Of a DNA stretch of 64,000 bases, positions 43,028 through 52,584 are shown one piece after another. The first letter of the stretch is position 1. Every line of letters begins with the position of its first letter. Both the position numbers and the translations under genes were made by a program. Origin of the DNA: Aporrectodea caliginosa (Eukaryota; Annelida; Clitellata; Crassiclitellata; Lumbricidae); contig JACEVL010000163.1 of the NCBI GenBank assembly GCA_020284085.1, forward strand, positions 2,450,761 through 2,514,760, in the 5' to 3' direction. The notes below the pieces were generated by a model. It worked only from the letters and a program-made list of their open reading frames with translations. It had not been told where the DNA came from and ran no database searches.

Positions 43028-45374
43028 GATACTGATGATGATAAGTACCCTGGTACTTAAGGATGATATTGGCCGCATCCGCCATCTCGATGCCTTCAGA
43101 GACTTCCAGATGAATCTTGACGCTGCCTCCCTGGGTCGTATAGATGACCTTCTCCCTGGCCGCCAGGCTACATCCGGGCAGCTGGACAGTGAGGTTGCCC
43201 TCCTGGACAACGACCGTCCAGTCGCACTCTGAGGGACGCCGACCCATGACCTGAGGGTCAAGAACCGTTGCGAAGCTGTACAGGGTGAGGTTGATCCTCT
43301 GACCCTTCTTCACCTCGATCATCCAGGGACACTGGTTCAGACCTATGGACGTATCAACGGCTGTGACGCTCGACAGGAAACCGGAAGTCTGCGAATCGAA
43401 GGAGAAGCCACCGTGTGTCGCACAGAATTGTGGGCTTCCGCTCTGAACTGAAGACAAACAGAACGTAAATCTTAACATTGACAGTCTTCAGACAACAGAT
43501 ACTGGAACGTTGATGCGCATGAATTGGTTCAGAAAGGAACCAGTGAAAATATTCGTTGCTGGGGAGGGGTTAGGGGAATGGTAACACTCTGGCACGAAGA
43601 CCAGAAGATCAGCACGGACGCGGAATCGCTCCCCGGTATTCTCCATAAGGTCGGCTAAAATGAGCAGTAGGACGTGATGGACGTCTTGCATGGCTGCCGT
43701 TTACAGTTATATTCGTCTCCTGTAATAACTTGTGATCATCCGTTCATATTATGAATTGTAATCATACTGCGGTGTGTCAGTTTGAAATAATAAACGAAGA
43801 TTATTATTATGTGTCAGGCTTAGGAGACAGTAATTGTTCTCTTTAAAAAGTAGTTCTGCAAGGAGGTTGCGTTTTGCCAAGCTGAATTCATTAAACAGAA
43901 GACTCGCGTGAAGAATCTTGCACAAAGAAGGAAATAAGGGATCGATGGAACTAGAACTTAGTAACATTCATTTGGATACCTGATGCCTTCTAGAGCTTTG
44001 ATTCTCTCTAATCGCTACTCTGATGGGGCCTACTTGAAGGATTAACCTAACACTCTGTTGAAAAGCAATCCTCAACGACGTCACATAGACGTTTAAAACA
44101 GACAGCAATTTATTTGTGTTCGATTCTATTTGTCCTTCGTTTAAGTCCAGGAGTGAACTGCGAAATTCTCAGCTCTTCTGTCAAGCCATGCTACCCGAGA
44201 GGAAGAATTACCGGTTAAATTCTGATTAGTGAGAGCTTAGTCGACCGACTAAACATAGCGTCTTGGTGGTTCTGTGCTTTACTTCGAGGGAAACGGTAGA
44301 CGATCGCTAAGAGCGCTCACGGATACTTTGTAGGAGCCTTAAGCAAGTCCTTCACTCACAATTGCTCAGCGCCATCGATTGATGACAATGACGCTTAATA
44401 AAGGCACAACAACAACAATTATAATATACTTTAATAATTAGTAGACAGGCATATTGGTCTTACTTTACTCTTAGTCATAGCAATCAATCAAACAGGCAAG
44501 CAATCAAGCAAGCAATCAATCAATCAATCAATCAATCATAGTTTCAGTTTAACGACACTGTGTGATAACAGAGATCATTAGCGTCGCCCTCTTCCTTTAT
44601 CCAGGCTTGGGACTGGCACTGCCAGAGTACGCGCAGTGGCGGAGTTAATCAATCAATTAAAACATGATATAGCGCCCCTTAAAGATGCCTACTCAGAGGC
44701 GCTGCGGGCCTAGACTTATTCTCTACTACCGCTACCAAAGTCATTAGTCAGAGCCTCTAGCCGCAGCTTTTGTTTAAACCCAGCAGCCAATATATATTGC
44801 ACTGTGATCTATTGGAGGAGGTGCACTTGATCTGTGATGATGAAATGGTTGCGGGTCAGAGGCTGCTGAACAGACTCCGGTTAACGACCCTCAGCAAGTT
44901 ATCTACGCACATTTGTCTATTGCACGAAGTAGTAGAACAGCAAGTTCAGAGATGCGCTGGTTCCATTTCCATGACCTTTTGATTCGTTATTTCCGGCTCA
45001 GTGATGTGAGCGCATCCGCTAACTTGGACGTGCATGGGAACATACCGTTGCTTTACTAGGACATTGAGACTAAACTGTCGAACCTGGAATACACGAGTAG
45101 GACGCCTCTAGATACGGCATCAGTTCCTTTGGACACGGATGGATGCTGTGAAGCGTGACGTCAGGTATGCTAAGCTGGCAGGCGTGACGACCGGAACAGA
45201 TCTGGTCAAGATGAGGAAGAACAACAGCGGCACATCCGGCGCTGCCATGGTTCTCTCTCATGCAACGACCGAACTGCATTCGACCGTAACGGGCACTTGT
45301 CATCAGAATGACCTCATCCGATCCACAGGAGGCATTGAACGTCTCCCATTGACAATACTCCGTTACTTCACGAC
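25521..45374 (-). CDS. Type I membrane receptor: SUEL lectin-CUB-sushi-TM-cytoplasmic tail (5' end missing)
   Basis: Five minus-strand exons splice together without a single phase conflict: 45084-45374 (SUEL lectin), 43049-43447 (CUB), 41633-41785 (sushi-like), 27304-27391 (transmembrane), 25521-26061 (tail and stop). The junctions are phase 1, 1, 1, 2. Together they give about 490 residues. All eight SUEL, four CUB and four sushi cysteines are present, so the ectodomain should fold. SUEL domains bind sugars such as rhamnose or galactose, or protein partners in adhesion receptors (latrophilin, EVA-1). CUB and sushi domains bind proteins. A cell-surface recognition or adhesion role is therefore likely, but the ligand is unknown. 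The first exon(s), with the signal peptide, were not found between 45.4 and 64 kb. The 14-kb intron before the TM exon is full of repeats. An extra exon there cannot be excluded, but phase does not require one. Confidence 0.9.
26143..26644 (-). mobile_element. tRNA-SINE or SINE-like element in receptor intron
   Basis: The minus-strand head GGCACGGTGGCCGACTGGTT carries an A-box-like TGGCCGACTGG and a B box GGTTCGACCC (26583-26592). A central motif GGGACCTTGAGCAAGTTC and CAATTGCTC follow. The far end at about 26143-26170 reads TTTAATAAAGAACATACTTA and CTTACTTA, a LINE-like tail. Whether head and tail belong to one 500-bp element is inferred. Confidence 0.7.
26713..27192. mobile_element. Foldback-type element with tandem-repeat terminal arms
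   Basis: The left arm (26713-26778) holds three units of a 15-bp motif CGACATTTCGTCTAC. The right arm (27101-27192) holds five inverted units, GTAGACGAAATGTCG and variants. The outer ends ATTGCTCGAG/CTCGAGCAAT are also inverted. The core has about five degenerate AATAGAAGCTGGATTGAT repeats at roughly 60-bp spacing. No coding frame and no clear target duplication. Foldback elements with repeated arms are known; I cannot name this family. Confidence 0.8.
27304..27391 (-). CDS. Receptor gene, transmembrane exon (88 bp)
   Basis: Acceptor TTTGAATTGTAG, donor CTGCGAAG before GTGCGC. The exon adds GA to the G left by the sushi exon (Gly), then MLLVVGIGILMGIILGVIML, FGIILCLR and two bases for the next Arg. 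That is about 26 uncharged residues, enough for one helix, rich in small Gly residues spaced GxxxG-like. The reading was too short to stand out on its own; it is supported by phase match on both sides and by the basic run that follows. Confidence 0.87.
27520..27806. repeat. Compound (CTG/CTA)n-(ACT)n-(AAT)n microsatellite
   Basis: Nearly 290 bp of trinucleotide runs that change from CTG to ACT to AAT, 130 bp upstream of the TM exon. Open frames of poly-Leu, poly-Ala and poly-Val here are artefacts. Confidence 0.97.
27807..29151. other. Receptor intron, unannotated part
   Basis: Contains a short AAT run at 28116-28139. The overlapping frames at 28.2-28.44 kb have no recognised domain or splice signals. 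Confidence 0.55.
29152..29225 (-). mobile_element. LINE family B / SINE 3' tail fragment
   Basis: CAATCAATCAATC, then AATTTATATAACGCCTTTTC, then CTACTCAGAAGTGCTCCCG; the minus strand is the sense orientation of the shared tail. Confidence 0.75.
29843..29921. repeat. (ATTC)n microsatellite
   Basis: About 18 CATT units with a few substitutions. Confidence 0.95.
29926..30559. other. Receptor intron with a long hairpin
   Basis: No gene. The stretch 30478-30519 forms a hairpin with 19-bp arms (GATGAA.AATAATTATTAC and complement, one mismatch) and a TGTA loop, shortly before element B copy 2. Confidence 0.6.
30560..32708. repeat. Dispersed element B, copy 2 (short minisatellite)
   Basis: Collinear with 3711-8035 from ACATGTAGCCTAATTCTG to about CTTTCAGCATATTGACGAT. 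Here the 26-bp repeat has only about three units (31018-31096), against about 88 in copy 1. Small indels and substitutions occur throughout. It lies in the receptor's 14-kb intron. Confidence 0.85.
32709..33952. other. Receptor intron; one unsupported plus-strand frame
   Basis: A 128-codon plus frame at 33401-33787 starts in a strong CACCATGG context and has one hydrophobic stretch (GVKSVVSVVTAVITIFVIMV). It matches nothing I know, is antisense to the receptor gene, and has serine/phenylalanine-rich low-complexity composition. I do not call it a gene. Confidence 0.35.
33953..34110. mobile_element. 158-bp hAT-type MITE, intact, perfect 8-bp target duplication
   Basis: Ends CAGTGGCGGCGCCAGG and CCTGGCGCCTCCACTG are inverted. 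Flanks GTGCGTAT at 33945-33952 and 34111-34118 are identical. The inside has GGGCTTAGCCCC blocks. Same family as 18558-18718. Confidence 0.93.
34322..34400 (-). mobile_element. LINE family B / SINE 3' tail fragment
   Basis: CATTCATTCATTCAC, GATTTATATAGCGCCCCTC, ACTCAGAGGCGCTCCCAGTC; tail only. Confidence 0.8.
34401..38297. other. Receptor intron, largely unannotated
   Basis: I found no exon with matching phase and no recognised element. Short frames at 35.93, 36.99 and 37.88 kb have no domain. A perfect 15-bp hairpin with a 10-nt loop is at 37456-37495. Confidence 0.5.
38298..38765 (+). mobile_element. LINE family B C-terminal/3' fragment in receptor intron
   Basis: The plus frame reads VLHWLPVSQRISYRIAALVW and GCAPSYLSDLCRPISDIAHP, and the 3' end reads GGGGCGCTATATAAATTC plus GAATTAATGAATAAATGAA. 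It is antisense to the receptor gene and broken by stops. Confidence 0.88.
38766..40036. other. Receptor intron, unannotated
   Basis: A short imperfect duplication around CACGAAATCCCTG (about 39053 and 39137) is the only structure seen. The small plus frames near 38.8-39.06 kb starting MAAEYKAAAG are not supported. Confidence 0.45.
40037..40211. repeat. (CT)n microsatellite with CTGT variants
   Basis: Starts with CTGTCT-rich units and becomes pure CT over the last 75 bp. Confidence 0.97.
41040..41395. repeat. 18-bp minisatellite (two blocks)
   Basis: The unit is CCTTTGCCTCTACTTTCA, about 8 units at 41084-41195 and about 7 at 41278-41390, joined by related sequence. Because 18 is a multiple of 3, each frame gives a six-residue repeat (minus strand KVEAKV). 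It lies in the receptor intron, 240 bp downstream of the sushi exon, with no splice signal into it. Confidence 0.92.
41633..41785 (-). CDS. Receptor gene, sushi-like domain exon
   Basis: Acceptor TTATTGTTGTTAG adds TC to the G from the CUB exon (Val). The donor is TCGAAAG before GTAGGA. The exon encodes FGCPDILVLANTVTKRHGDT, TMVTCLASGQTDVLTCFNDR, then WMGELGNCSK. Four cysteines with the tryptophan before the last and a GCPD start match a sushi/CCP module, slightly short at 50 residues. The exon is one complete module flanked by phase-1 introns, as expected for a shuffled extracellular domain. Confidence 0.88.
42068..42775 (-). mobile_element. LINE family A C-terminal/3' fragment in receptor intron
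   Basis: The minus frame 42704-42258 encodes ILKSLHWLKIPERIHFKVLS, APRLWNDLPPEFRTF and a C-terminus FHSKLKSLLFKNSYPDST. The 3' UTR has AATAAGCTGGTGCCCTG and an ATTACGATTACGATTACC tail. One of the cleanest family A ends in the window. Confidence 0.9.
42988..43026. repeat. (GAT)n microsatellite at intron start
   Basis: About 13 GAT units just inside the intron that follows the CUB exon. Reading through the donor produces a false poly-His stretch. Confidence 0.93.
43049..43447 (-). CDS. Receptor gene, CUB domain exon
   Basis: Acceptor CTGTTTGTCTTCAG adds TT to the G from the SUEL exon (Val). The donor is TACCAGG before GTACTT. The 132 codons read QFCATHGGFSFDSQTSGFLS, NQCPWMIEVKKGQRINLTLY, RRPSECDWTVVVQEGNLTVQ, LPGCSLAAREKVIYT and ADAANIILKYQ. 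C-PW-I---G-RINLTLY is the CUB core; there are four cysteines and two N-glycosylation sites (both NLT). The GMADAANIILKY end is the last CUB strand. One full module per exon, phase-1 borders. Confidence 0.92.
43448..45083. other. Receptor intron between CUB and SUEL exons
   Basis: Holds a SINE central motif at 44331-44385 (GAGCCTTAAGCAAGTCCTTC and CAATTGCTCAGCGCC), an AATC run at 44511-44538, and a LINE B/SINE tail at 44644-44702. No further exon was found. Confidence 0.6.
44331..44385 (+). mobile_element. SINE central domain fragment
   Basis: Matches the middle of the SINEs at 15213-15453 and 49590-49740. The head upstream is degraded. Confidence 0.55.
45084..45374 (-). CDS. Receptor gene, SUEL (galactose/rhamnose-binding lectin) domain exon
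   Basis: Acceptor GTGTGTATGTTTTTAAG precedes GT|CGT; donor ATTCCAG precedes GTTCG. It encodes YCQWETFNASCGSDEVILMT, SARYGRMQFGRCMREN, HGSAGCAAVVLPHLDQICSG, RHACQLSIPD and HPCPKELMPYLEASYSCI. Eight cysteines in SUEL spacing and the YGR motif are present; the usual DPC motif is HPC here. C-SGR-AC and YLEASYSC are strong family signatures, closest in style to EVA-1/latrophilin-type SUEL modules rather than egg lectins. Ends in phase 1. Confidence 0.93.
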
Positions 45375-45430
45375 CTTAAAAACATACACACAAAACACAG
45401 CCCAGATTAAGCTAATTAACTGGAGAAACA

Positions 45431-45552
45431 TGGTAACACACACACACACACACACACCACACACACACACACGCACACACACGCACGCACACACGGTGTG
45501 GTAAAGCAGAGTAATCAATCGATCAATCAATCAATAAATCAATCAATCAATT
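45431..45552. repeat. (CA)n then (AATC)n microsatellites
   Basis: CA run 45436-45492 with CG interruptions, then CAATCAATCAATC near 45514-45552. Confidence 0.95.
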
Positions 45553-46859
45553 TCGTTTATTCTTAACATCAAGCTGACAGGTCGCAACTTGTAACAGGTA
45601 ACAGATAGGAAAAATTGTATCGGCTCTGACAGTTAGTTATTAAATGGGTTGAGATAGCAAATACTATCTCTACTCCAACAGTTAGTTAATAAAAAATAAT
45701 TTAGGTTAGTGGCAATGTTAGTTAGGGCAACGAACGAGGTAACCAGTAAGGTATATACTGGAGAATATATGCATTTAGTAGATGGTAACGTATGTTATAA
45801 CAGGACGTGCTGTAAAGTAACCCAAGGCAACAAGAAGTGAGAAATTGTGTGTTGAAAGCTACACAGACTCATGGACAATAAATTATGCCCTCAACGCCTG
45901 TAGAAATACATTGGCCCAACCCAAACTATGGACTACACAGGCATGTTCAATTGTGCATCTATCTAGTATGTGATGCTGATAGAACGTCAGAATTAACTAC
46001 TCTTTTGTCAAGTCAAGCTATTGGAAAGAAGGAATTATTGGCTGAATTCTGGCTGAATGAAATGGCAAATAACCGACCACAAGATACTATCTTCAAAGAA
46101 TTGCGGAAATGTGCATAATAATTGACGAAGCGCTTTCTTTAGAAAGTCACATCTGCAGACTGCTTTATTCGCCGAGACAATAAAACGTAGATTTACTGGC
46201 AGCTATCGCATTAATAAAGTCGCCTACGCGCAGACAGGTGCATGAACAAACGTCAGAACGGTTTCCTCTTTCTCCAGCTACTTTCCTAATAAAAGAATAT
46301 AGATATCTGAGATCAGGCAAACATTAAGACAGACAGACAGACAGACACGCAGGCACACACGCACTCACTCAGTCAGACGTGTTCGTCCGTACGTCCATCT
46401 GTCGGAGATCGTGAGTCGGAGTCCTATTCTCCGACTGATCGGAATCTCACAAGTTGGAATGGTCACAGAACAGACGATCGTTTATTTTGAGAGTTTGTTC
46501 TGAATGTGCGTCCATAAAAGTTGCTGATTTATATTTTATACTTAATGATTTTGTCATCTCATATAGACCAAATTTTAGTAAAGAGTAAATTAAAATCAGT
46601 AAATTAGGCCAGCTTACAAAATGTCTTACTCAGAGAGAGAGAGAGAAAGATAGAAGGAACGAGAGACAGACAGACAGACAGGCAGAGACAGACAGAGACA
46701 GACAGAGACAGACAGAGGCAGACATACAAAGAGACAGACAAAGAGACAGACAATGGTGGACAAGCCTAATGAAATAGGTAGGTCTGGAGTCGAAATTGAA
46801 ATAACACAAAACAGTAACTAACCAAGAGATACAATTCACCAAAGGTTCTGTAGCTTCTC
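45553..46859. other. Unannotated DNA upstream of the SUEL exon
   Basis: Has ACAG/GACA-type microsatellites at 46327-46350 and 46634-46752. I looked for an exon ending in phase 1 with a signal peptide and did not find one. Confidence 0.5.
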
Positions 46860-47231
46860 AGCGACTGCCAATAATTTCGCAGATTACGTTATTTGCTGTT
46901 CTTTCATGCATTGCACACAAGCAATTCTCCTCTTTATACGAGTCCAGCACTGAATTCTATTTCGTCGGATCAAAGGACTTCGCATAAAATTGCTCTAAAT
47001 TACAAAATTTATCGTTGTCGGACGTGAAGTGATTCTGCACTTCAAAATTAATGACTAAAGGCGAAATCTTATCAGCGAAACACAAAATATACAACCCTGC
47101 TGTGATCTTCCCTTCTTATTACTCTTATCAGCCACCCTCTGTAATTGTACTTTCTCTATTCTATCTCTACCTCGAGGTAACTTAGCCATTGTTGTGCATG
47201 CCTGTCAATTCACATTAACACAGTCCACAAA

Positions 47232-47277
<46 letters not shown>

Positions 47278-48090
47278 CTTTCTCTCTTTTTAACTCTAAA
47301 ATTAAGCGGCTTGTTTCTATTTCTAAAAGAAATTGCCTATAGTACGGAGTGGCTAAGGTAGTTTTAATACCGACAATGAGTAGCTATGGTGCAGAATATA
47401 ATCATATTTTGGTTCAAAAATTATACCATGGGGTGCATATGGTATTAGATGGCCAACGTAGTTTTCATGCTAAGGAAAACGTCACCTACTCCACAAAATG
47501 ACTATATTAGGACAGCCGTTTATTATCGTCAGGATAGTCTCTGTAGTCGCTATGTAAGGTATATACTGTATATATATATATATATATATATGACCTTTTA
47601 AGCTTTCCACTATGAATCTGGTACGCATAGGGGCTGAGATACAATACTGCTGTCAATCAAACGTCCAGATACTAATATTAATTAAGTAAATCAACATAGC
47701 TGTTTACTCAAATAAATGTCCCTGCTCTCAGCAAATACATTCACACCTGCATTTCTAATGTGTCCATTCGGTAGAACTGATTCGTTCCTGCTATATGCAT
47801 GGCGAGTCAACTAAGCAAAAAGCGACAGCAACGCCTGAAAGGTCGACCTCTGTCGGCGAGCGACAGATTGACGAAAGCCGTCAACGAATTCTAGGACAAC
47901 AGCTGAGTATAGTATCTGATAGATTGAGAGACGTCTGATGAGGCTTCGTTCTTGAACTGTCCGACATAGGATGACCTTTGCTGTATTACAGTCAATCTTT
48001 CATTGTCTCGTCATCATCCTTTCATCTCATCCAGCAAACCATGTATACAAGGATTTCAAATACATCACCAAGTATCAAGAATCGATTTCC
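46860..48090. repeat. Dispersed repeat C, copy 1, split by an insertion
   Basis: 46862-47102 matches 58328-58566, and 47748-48090 matches 58564-58870. Copy 2 is continuous, so about 645 bp at 47103-47747 were inserted here; CCTGC/ACCTGC at the borders may be a short target duplication. The insertion holds CT and TA microsatellites and no gene. Confidence 0.82.
47233..47285. repeat. (CT)n microsatellite
   Basis: Pure CT run inside the insertion in repeat C. Confidence 0.95.
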
Positions 48091-48279
48091 TCCGGTACAT
48101 CGTATATACATGTATTATACGCATGAATCAAGTCACTTGATTTTTGGCGTCTTTTATTTAACTCGCAATTATTGTTAGCTAGGAATGGCTTTGGTTTGGC
48201 ATAACATGCAAGAATTTCAACATTGCCGATCTCTTTCGAATCAAATGGAGTTTTCGAGACTAATGGAAGAAAGAGAACA

Positions 48280-48571
48280 ACGGGAAACAGACCATTTCTA
48301 CAACAACGGGAAACAGACCATTTCTACAACAACGGGAAACAGACCATTTCTACAACAACGGGAAACAGACCATTTCTACAACAACGGGAAACAGACCATT
48401 TCTACAACAACGGGAAACAGACCATTTCTACAACAACGGGAAACAGACCATTTCTACAACAACGGGAAACAGACCATTTCTACAACAACGGGAAACAGAC
48501 CATTTCTACAACAACGGGAAACAGACCATTTCTACAACAACGGGAAACAGACCATTTCTACAACAACGGGA
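48280..48571. repeat. 26-bp minisatellite, about 11 units
   Basis: The unit is ACAACGGGAAACAGACCATT followed by TCTACA, nearly perfect. Plus frames read through it as GNRPFLQQRETDHFYNN-type repeats. The leading non-repeat residues have no recognised domain, so these are not called genes. Confidence 0.95.
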
Positions 48572-48723
48572 AACAGAGAATTTCTGGAGAAGGAATCAGA
48601 AGAAAGCAGCACCAAATAACAGAGGAACGGATTGGAGATTGCAAAGGTCTTTTCAAAGTGAACGAGGCAGATTCCTTGAGAACAGCATCCAATAAATCCA
48701 GAGCAGCATCTGATGAGCATCTT

Positions 48724-49589
48724 TCATTTCGTTAATTGCTAAAAGTCATTTGGTACACGTAATATACCTATAGCTCTAAGTGCAGTTGACTGTAGAGCTG
48801 TTCTGCGCTTTAAAGAAGCTTTAATTTATTTTTCAAGATTTTGTTAAAGCTCGATGAAGACGAAATTATCGAATTTTCACATATGACGGAAGATAGTACC
48901 GTAGTTACGTTGTTCGCATTATTTTCTTAAGAGAACTTCGAAGATTTGTCTTTTTCGCTACTTTCATTTTAAATTGGTGTCTTCTGGAAATGTTTAATAA
49001 AACATAAAAAATATATCCAGTGAAAGAGTAGAGAACAATAGGCCTAAATAACGTTTCGACAGGTTTAGATATAGGGGAAAGTTGAATGGAATATGATGAT
49101 GCAGAAGAATTTGTAGAAGGAGGGGAGAATATAGGTGAGGCTAGTTAGAAACAGTGAAAGACAAATAAAACTGAAACTGGTTTAAATAGAGAACAGACGT
49201 TTACTAGCTCAGAAACTGCAAATGAGAATGGAAATGGAATTGGCTCTTAACTAGAAAATACACTATAGGGCTTACTTCGACTAAATATTACAGAAGCTAA
49301 TGAGGAGAAGGACGCAATGACCGCATCTGTCGGTACACAATAATTATCCAACACGCACGAAGGTGAAGACTCAGTTTCTTCTTTACACTGAATCCATTCC
49401 TTTGAGAAGGTTGGTTTTCTTAATGGCATATTGGAGAAAGTAAAAGGGCAAAGCACTTACCATCATTGCTTAATTTCTGAACGAGACTACGTAATAACAG
49501 GCAGACCGACTACTCATTATTATAGAAATAGAGAAGGGACGCCAGATTTTACCAGGACGCATTCATATCGATGCATAAAACAGGCAAAC
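48724..49589. other. Unannotated DNA
   Basis: No recognised gene or repeat. Confidence 0.55.
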
Positions 49590-49740
49590 TGCGGGACGTG
49601 GTGGGAGCCGATTGGCTAGAACGTTCGCTTTGTTTCGCAGGAAGTACGGATCGGAGCCTCCTCTGAGACAGGTACTGTGTAGGGACCTCAAGCAAGTACT
49701 TCACCGATAATTGCTCAGAGCCATTGTAGATTCTGTTCGT
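49590..49740 (+). mobile_element. tRNA-SINE fragment
   Basis: The head GTGGTGGGAGCCGATTGGCT has an A-box-like region, and GGATCGGAGCCTCC is a decayed B box. The shared central domain GGGACCTCAAGCAAGTACTT and AATTGCTCAGAGCC follows. The tail is not clear. Confidence 0.7.
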
Positions 49741-50946
49741 TAGATCTGATGGTAAAAGGCCTGATGGAGTCACCCTTATACCTTGGTCCAGAGGTCGTTG
49801 CTTGGCGCCGGATGTCACGGTGCCCGATAAATTCGCAGCATCACACTGCAGCATTTAACGTCGCAAAACGCAGGTTGGTCAGCGAAAAAAGCAGCTCGTA
49901 ATAAGGAATGCAAATATGCTGCTATCTCACATCACACCATTTCGTCCCTGTTGCAGTCGAAACTAAAGGAAACTGGCACACAGAGTCACTGGAGTGTTTG
50001 TCCATGAACTGGTAGGCAGGAGTAAAGCAGTGACAGAGCACAAGCACGAGACCAGTCATCTACTCCAACGCTTATCAGTCGCCATTCACATTGGACAATC
50101 CTTGTCTGTTTTAGGCACCTCGGCTTGGAGCATTGAATGACGTTTATAATAGGTGCGGTTGACCAAAACAGTCTATTTAATTAGTCTGTATAATGTATGA
50201 GTGTGTTGGCTATATGAAGAAATACATTAAAATTTGTAATAATAATAATAATAATAACTTTACATTATAACTGTCAAGAGCGTGGCCACAGTTCTAATTA
50301 ATTATTCTGTAAGACTTAAATTTCTCAGGGTAACAAGACTTATAACGAAATACAAGTTAGCAACCAAATGCAAAAGTTGAGAAAGGACTACTTAATAAAT
50401 TACCAGTCTTCTGAGACTTTTGGTTCGCATGCCACCGATGCCACCCGAATATTATAATTGGATAGAATAAGCTAATCAAGGTGAAATGGACGGAAATATA
50501 AGAATGTAATATTAAAAAATCGGATCGGACATTAGACCTCGTGCTGATACCTTCTGATATAAGTAAACGAGTCATTCTCATTATATATATACGAAGTGTC
50601 AAGTGCCGGGAGTAGAGCTAGGCCTACATGTAGATCCGTCTTATAGCTTAGCTTAAACCCGGAGGGGGATTACAACGGCCCATAGGGTATTCCAAAAGAA
50701 GCTTATGGAGAGGGAATAAAAATAGCACCACTGCAATCGAACAGAACTGCTATTCTGCTATGCATATTTTGGTCGCTTAATCATTTCCAGCAATACGCTT
50801 ATGGAATGAAGGTAAGTAAGTAAGTATAGCCTTTATTACTCTATTAGCAAATGGGACAGCAAAATTGAACATACGCACCGAAGTAATAATAACACAAGTA
50901 ATAATAATGCATAGTAATATTTAGGCACATGTTAAAAAGTGTACAT
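49741..50946. other. Unannotated DNA
   Basis: Short AAT run at 50237-50256 and a GTAAGTAAGTAAGTA stretch at 50812-50826 with TTTATTACTC after it, which looks like a LINE tail on the minus strand. No gene. Confidence 0.5.
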
Positions 50947-51050
50947 GAATCCTTTTCTAGTGAATAGGCCTAGAATCCCTTTCTAGTGAATAGGCCTAGA
51001 ATCCCTTTCTAGTGAATAGGCCTAGAATCCCTTTCTAGTGAATAGGCCTA
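50947..51050. repeat. 26-bp minisatellite, 4 units
   Basis: The unit is GAATCCCTTTCTAGTGAATA followed by GGCCTA. The first unit has one T for C change; the others are identical. Confidence 0.95.
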
Positions 51051-51489
51051 TAGGTCAGAGCGTGGGATTTCCCGGTTATGAGGACGTGGTCGTAGAGAGT
51101 AGGCTATCGTGTTTCACGAACTGGAAGGAGAAAACTATGAAGAACATGGCCAACCCAAAAATATGGTGCAAATAGAATACGGTCAGCTTTAACGCACATA
51201 TCTTTCCAATGTAGGGGAGTGGCTGGGCAAAAGCTCTACTCTATAAGTTTTTTTAAATCAACGAGTTAAGCCTATCTCGTTCGCCCAAATGAGCGAATCC
51301 CCTCCGAACAGGAGGGGAATACGCCATTGTCGAAATGACGGTCGAGTGTACTATGTCACGTTGACGATTACCAGTAAGCCCATGAGCCATCAGAACACGC
51401 AATGCAAAAATGGACTGCTTAGCTCTGCATCATTATATTATTTATATGCAGGGAGAACCAGATTCTATCAGAAAGGGTAACACCAAGGA

Positions 51490-51985
51490 TTTTGAGTTCG
51501 GTTACACGTTCAATCCCAGCAATTGGTAGGATTGTGACATCAGTTCAGGAATGGGACAGGTTATAATAATTTCACATGACTTACTAGTATTTGAAGCGTA
51601 AGTTGCAGCTATTAGACCATTGTGCAATATGGGTGAGTTCGGATTCGGTAGTAGAAATTCCTGATGCTTGGGACCACCAAATAACAGTCATCAGCATAAC
51701 TGAATAGTCATGGAGAGCCTTTACACCGGAAATCGAAATCAGGAAGTTGGGAGGACCTAGTCCAGACCTCTGAGCAAGACTTGCGTTAATACACTTGTAA
51801 GATGAGGTTATACGACGGAACTTGGTACAATGCATTCGGCGATACAGTAATGCATTTATTACCCAATTAGATACACAAAGTCCGGAATTAGCACGAAGGC
51901 CAGCTGCACGACAAGGCTATTATGCCTTGCCGTGTCGAAGGCCTTAGAAAAATCGAGTGAAATCAAACGTACAAAAGGCTAACAC
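51490..51985 (-). mobile_element. LINE reverse transcriptase fragment, third family
   Basis: The minus strand upstream part reads KAFDTARHNSLVVQL. The later frame (51835-51584) reads LGPPNFLISISGVKALHDYS, then STTESELTHIAQWSNSCNLR. The layout SKAFDT..., then LGPLLFxI...DD, then STIESDLxxIxxWSxxNxLxxN is the non-LTR RT palm; here the catalytic YADD is lost (MLMTVIWW). Dead fragment. Confidence 0.78.
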
Positions 51986-52584
51986 TCAACAGTCATTAAT
52001 GGTAAAGGTGTATACGGTCGTAACTGCTCAAAATGGCTTCAAATCATGGCAAAGCACAGTTTGCGTCTCGTAAAATGAGTTTTACTGAGCTAACGACACG
52101 ATTTGGAAATTAACTATTTTCCGGGAAAGCACAACTCGGGCTTTTACTAGGAATTCAATCTGTATAGAATGTTTTAGTTTTCAAGCACTTAGACATCGTG
52201 GCTGGGAGTTTTGCAACAAGCCAGAAGTCAGTTCTTATCTCAAGTGTTAGCCAATTACAATACTTTTCATCTGACTGATGTTACTCGTTCGTATGTTTTA
52301 TGCTTATGAATGAGAGACTTGCATTAACCTACCGGGCGACGTCGCTAACCGACTTCTGAGAAAGACATTCAGTTTTACTACCGTGCGTTGATTATGTAAA
52401 GTCATTGTCGAAATGATCGTGATAACCGTCAAAGAAAGACATCGTTTTATTTCTGAAACGCGCGACACTTCCATTGGCAAAGAAAGTGCAGTAAAACGAG
52501 GGCAGAACGACGATGCCGTTGGTCTAATTTAAGTGTAGATTTGATTATTTAGCGCGTTTGAACTACGTTCATTTGTTTTAACAT

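Noticed and set aside
42885..43478. Protein starting MLRFTFCLSS and ending in poly-His
   Set aside because: Its start is intron before the acceptor at 43448 and its His run is the GAT microsatellite after the donor; only the CUB exon 43049-43447 is coding.
48185..48735. Two plus-strand frames with GNRPFLQQRETDHFY-type repeats
   Set aside because: Also read-through of a 26-bp minisatellite; the non-repeat ends have no domain, splice sites or homology that I recognise.
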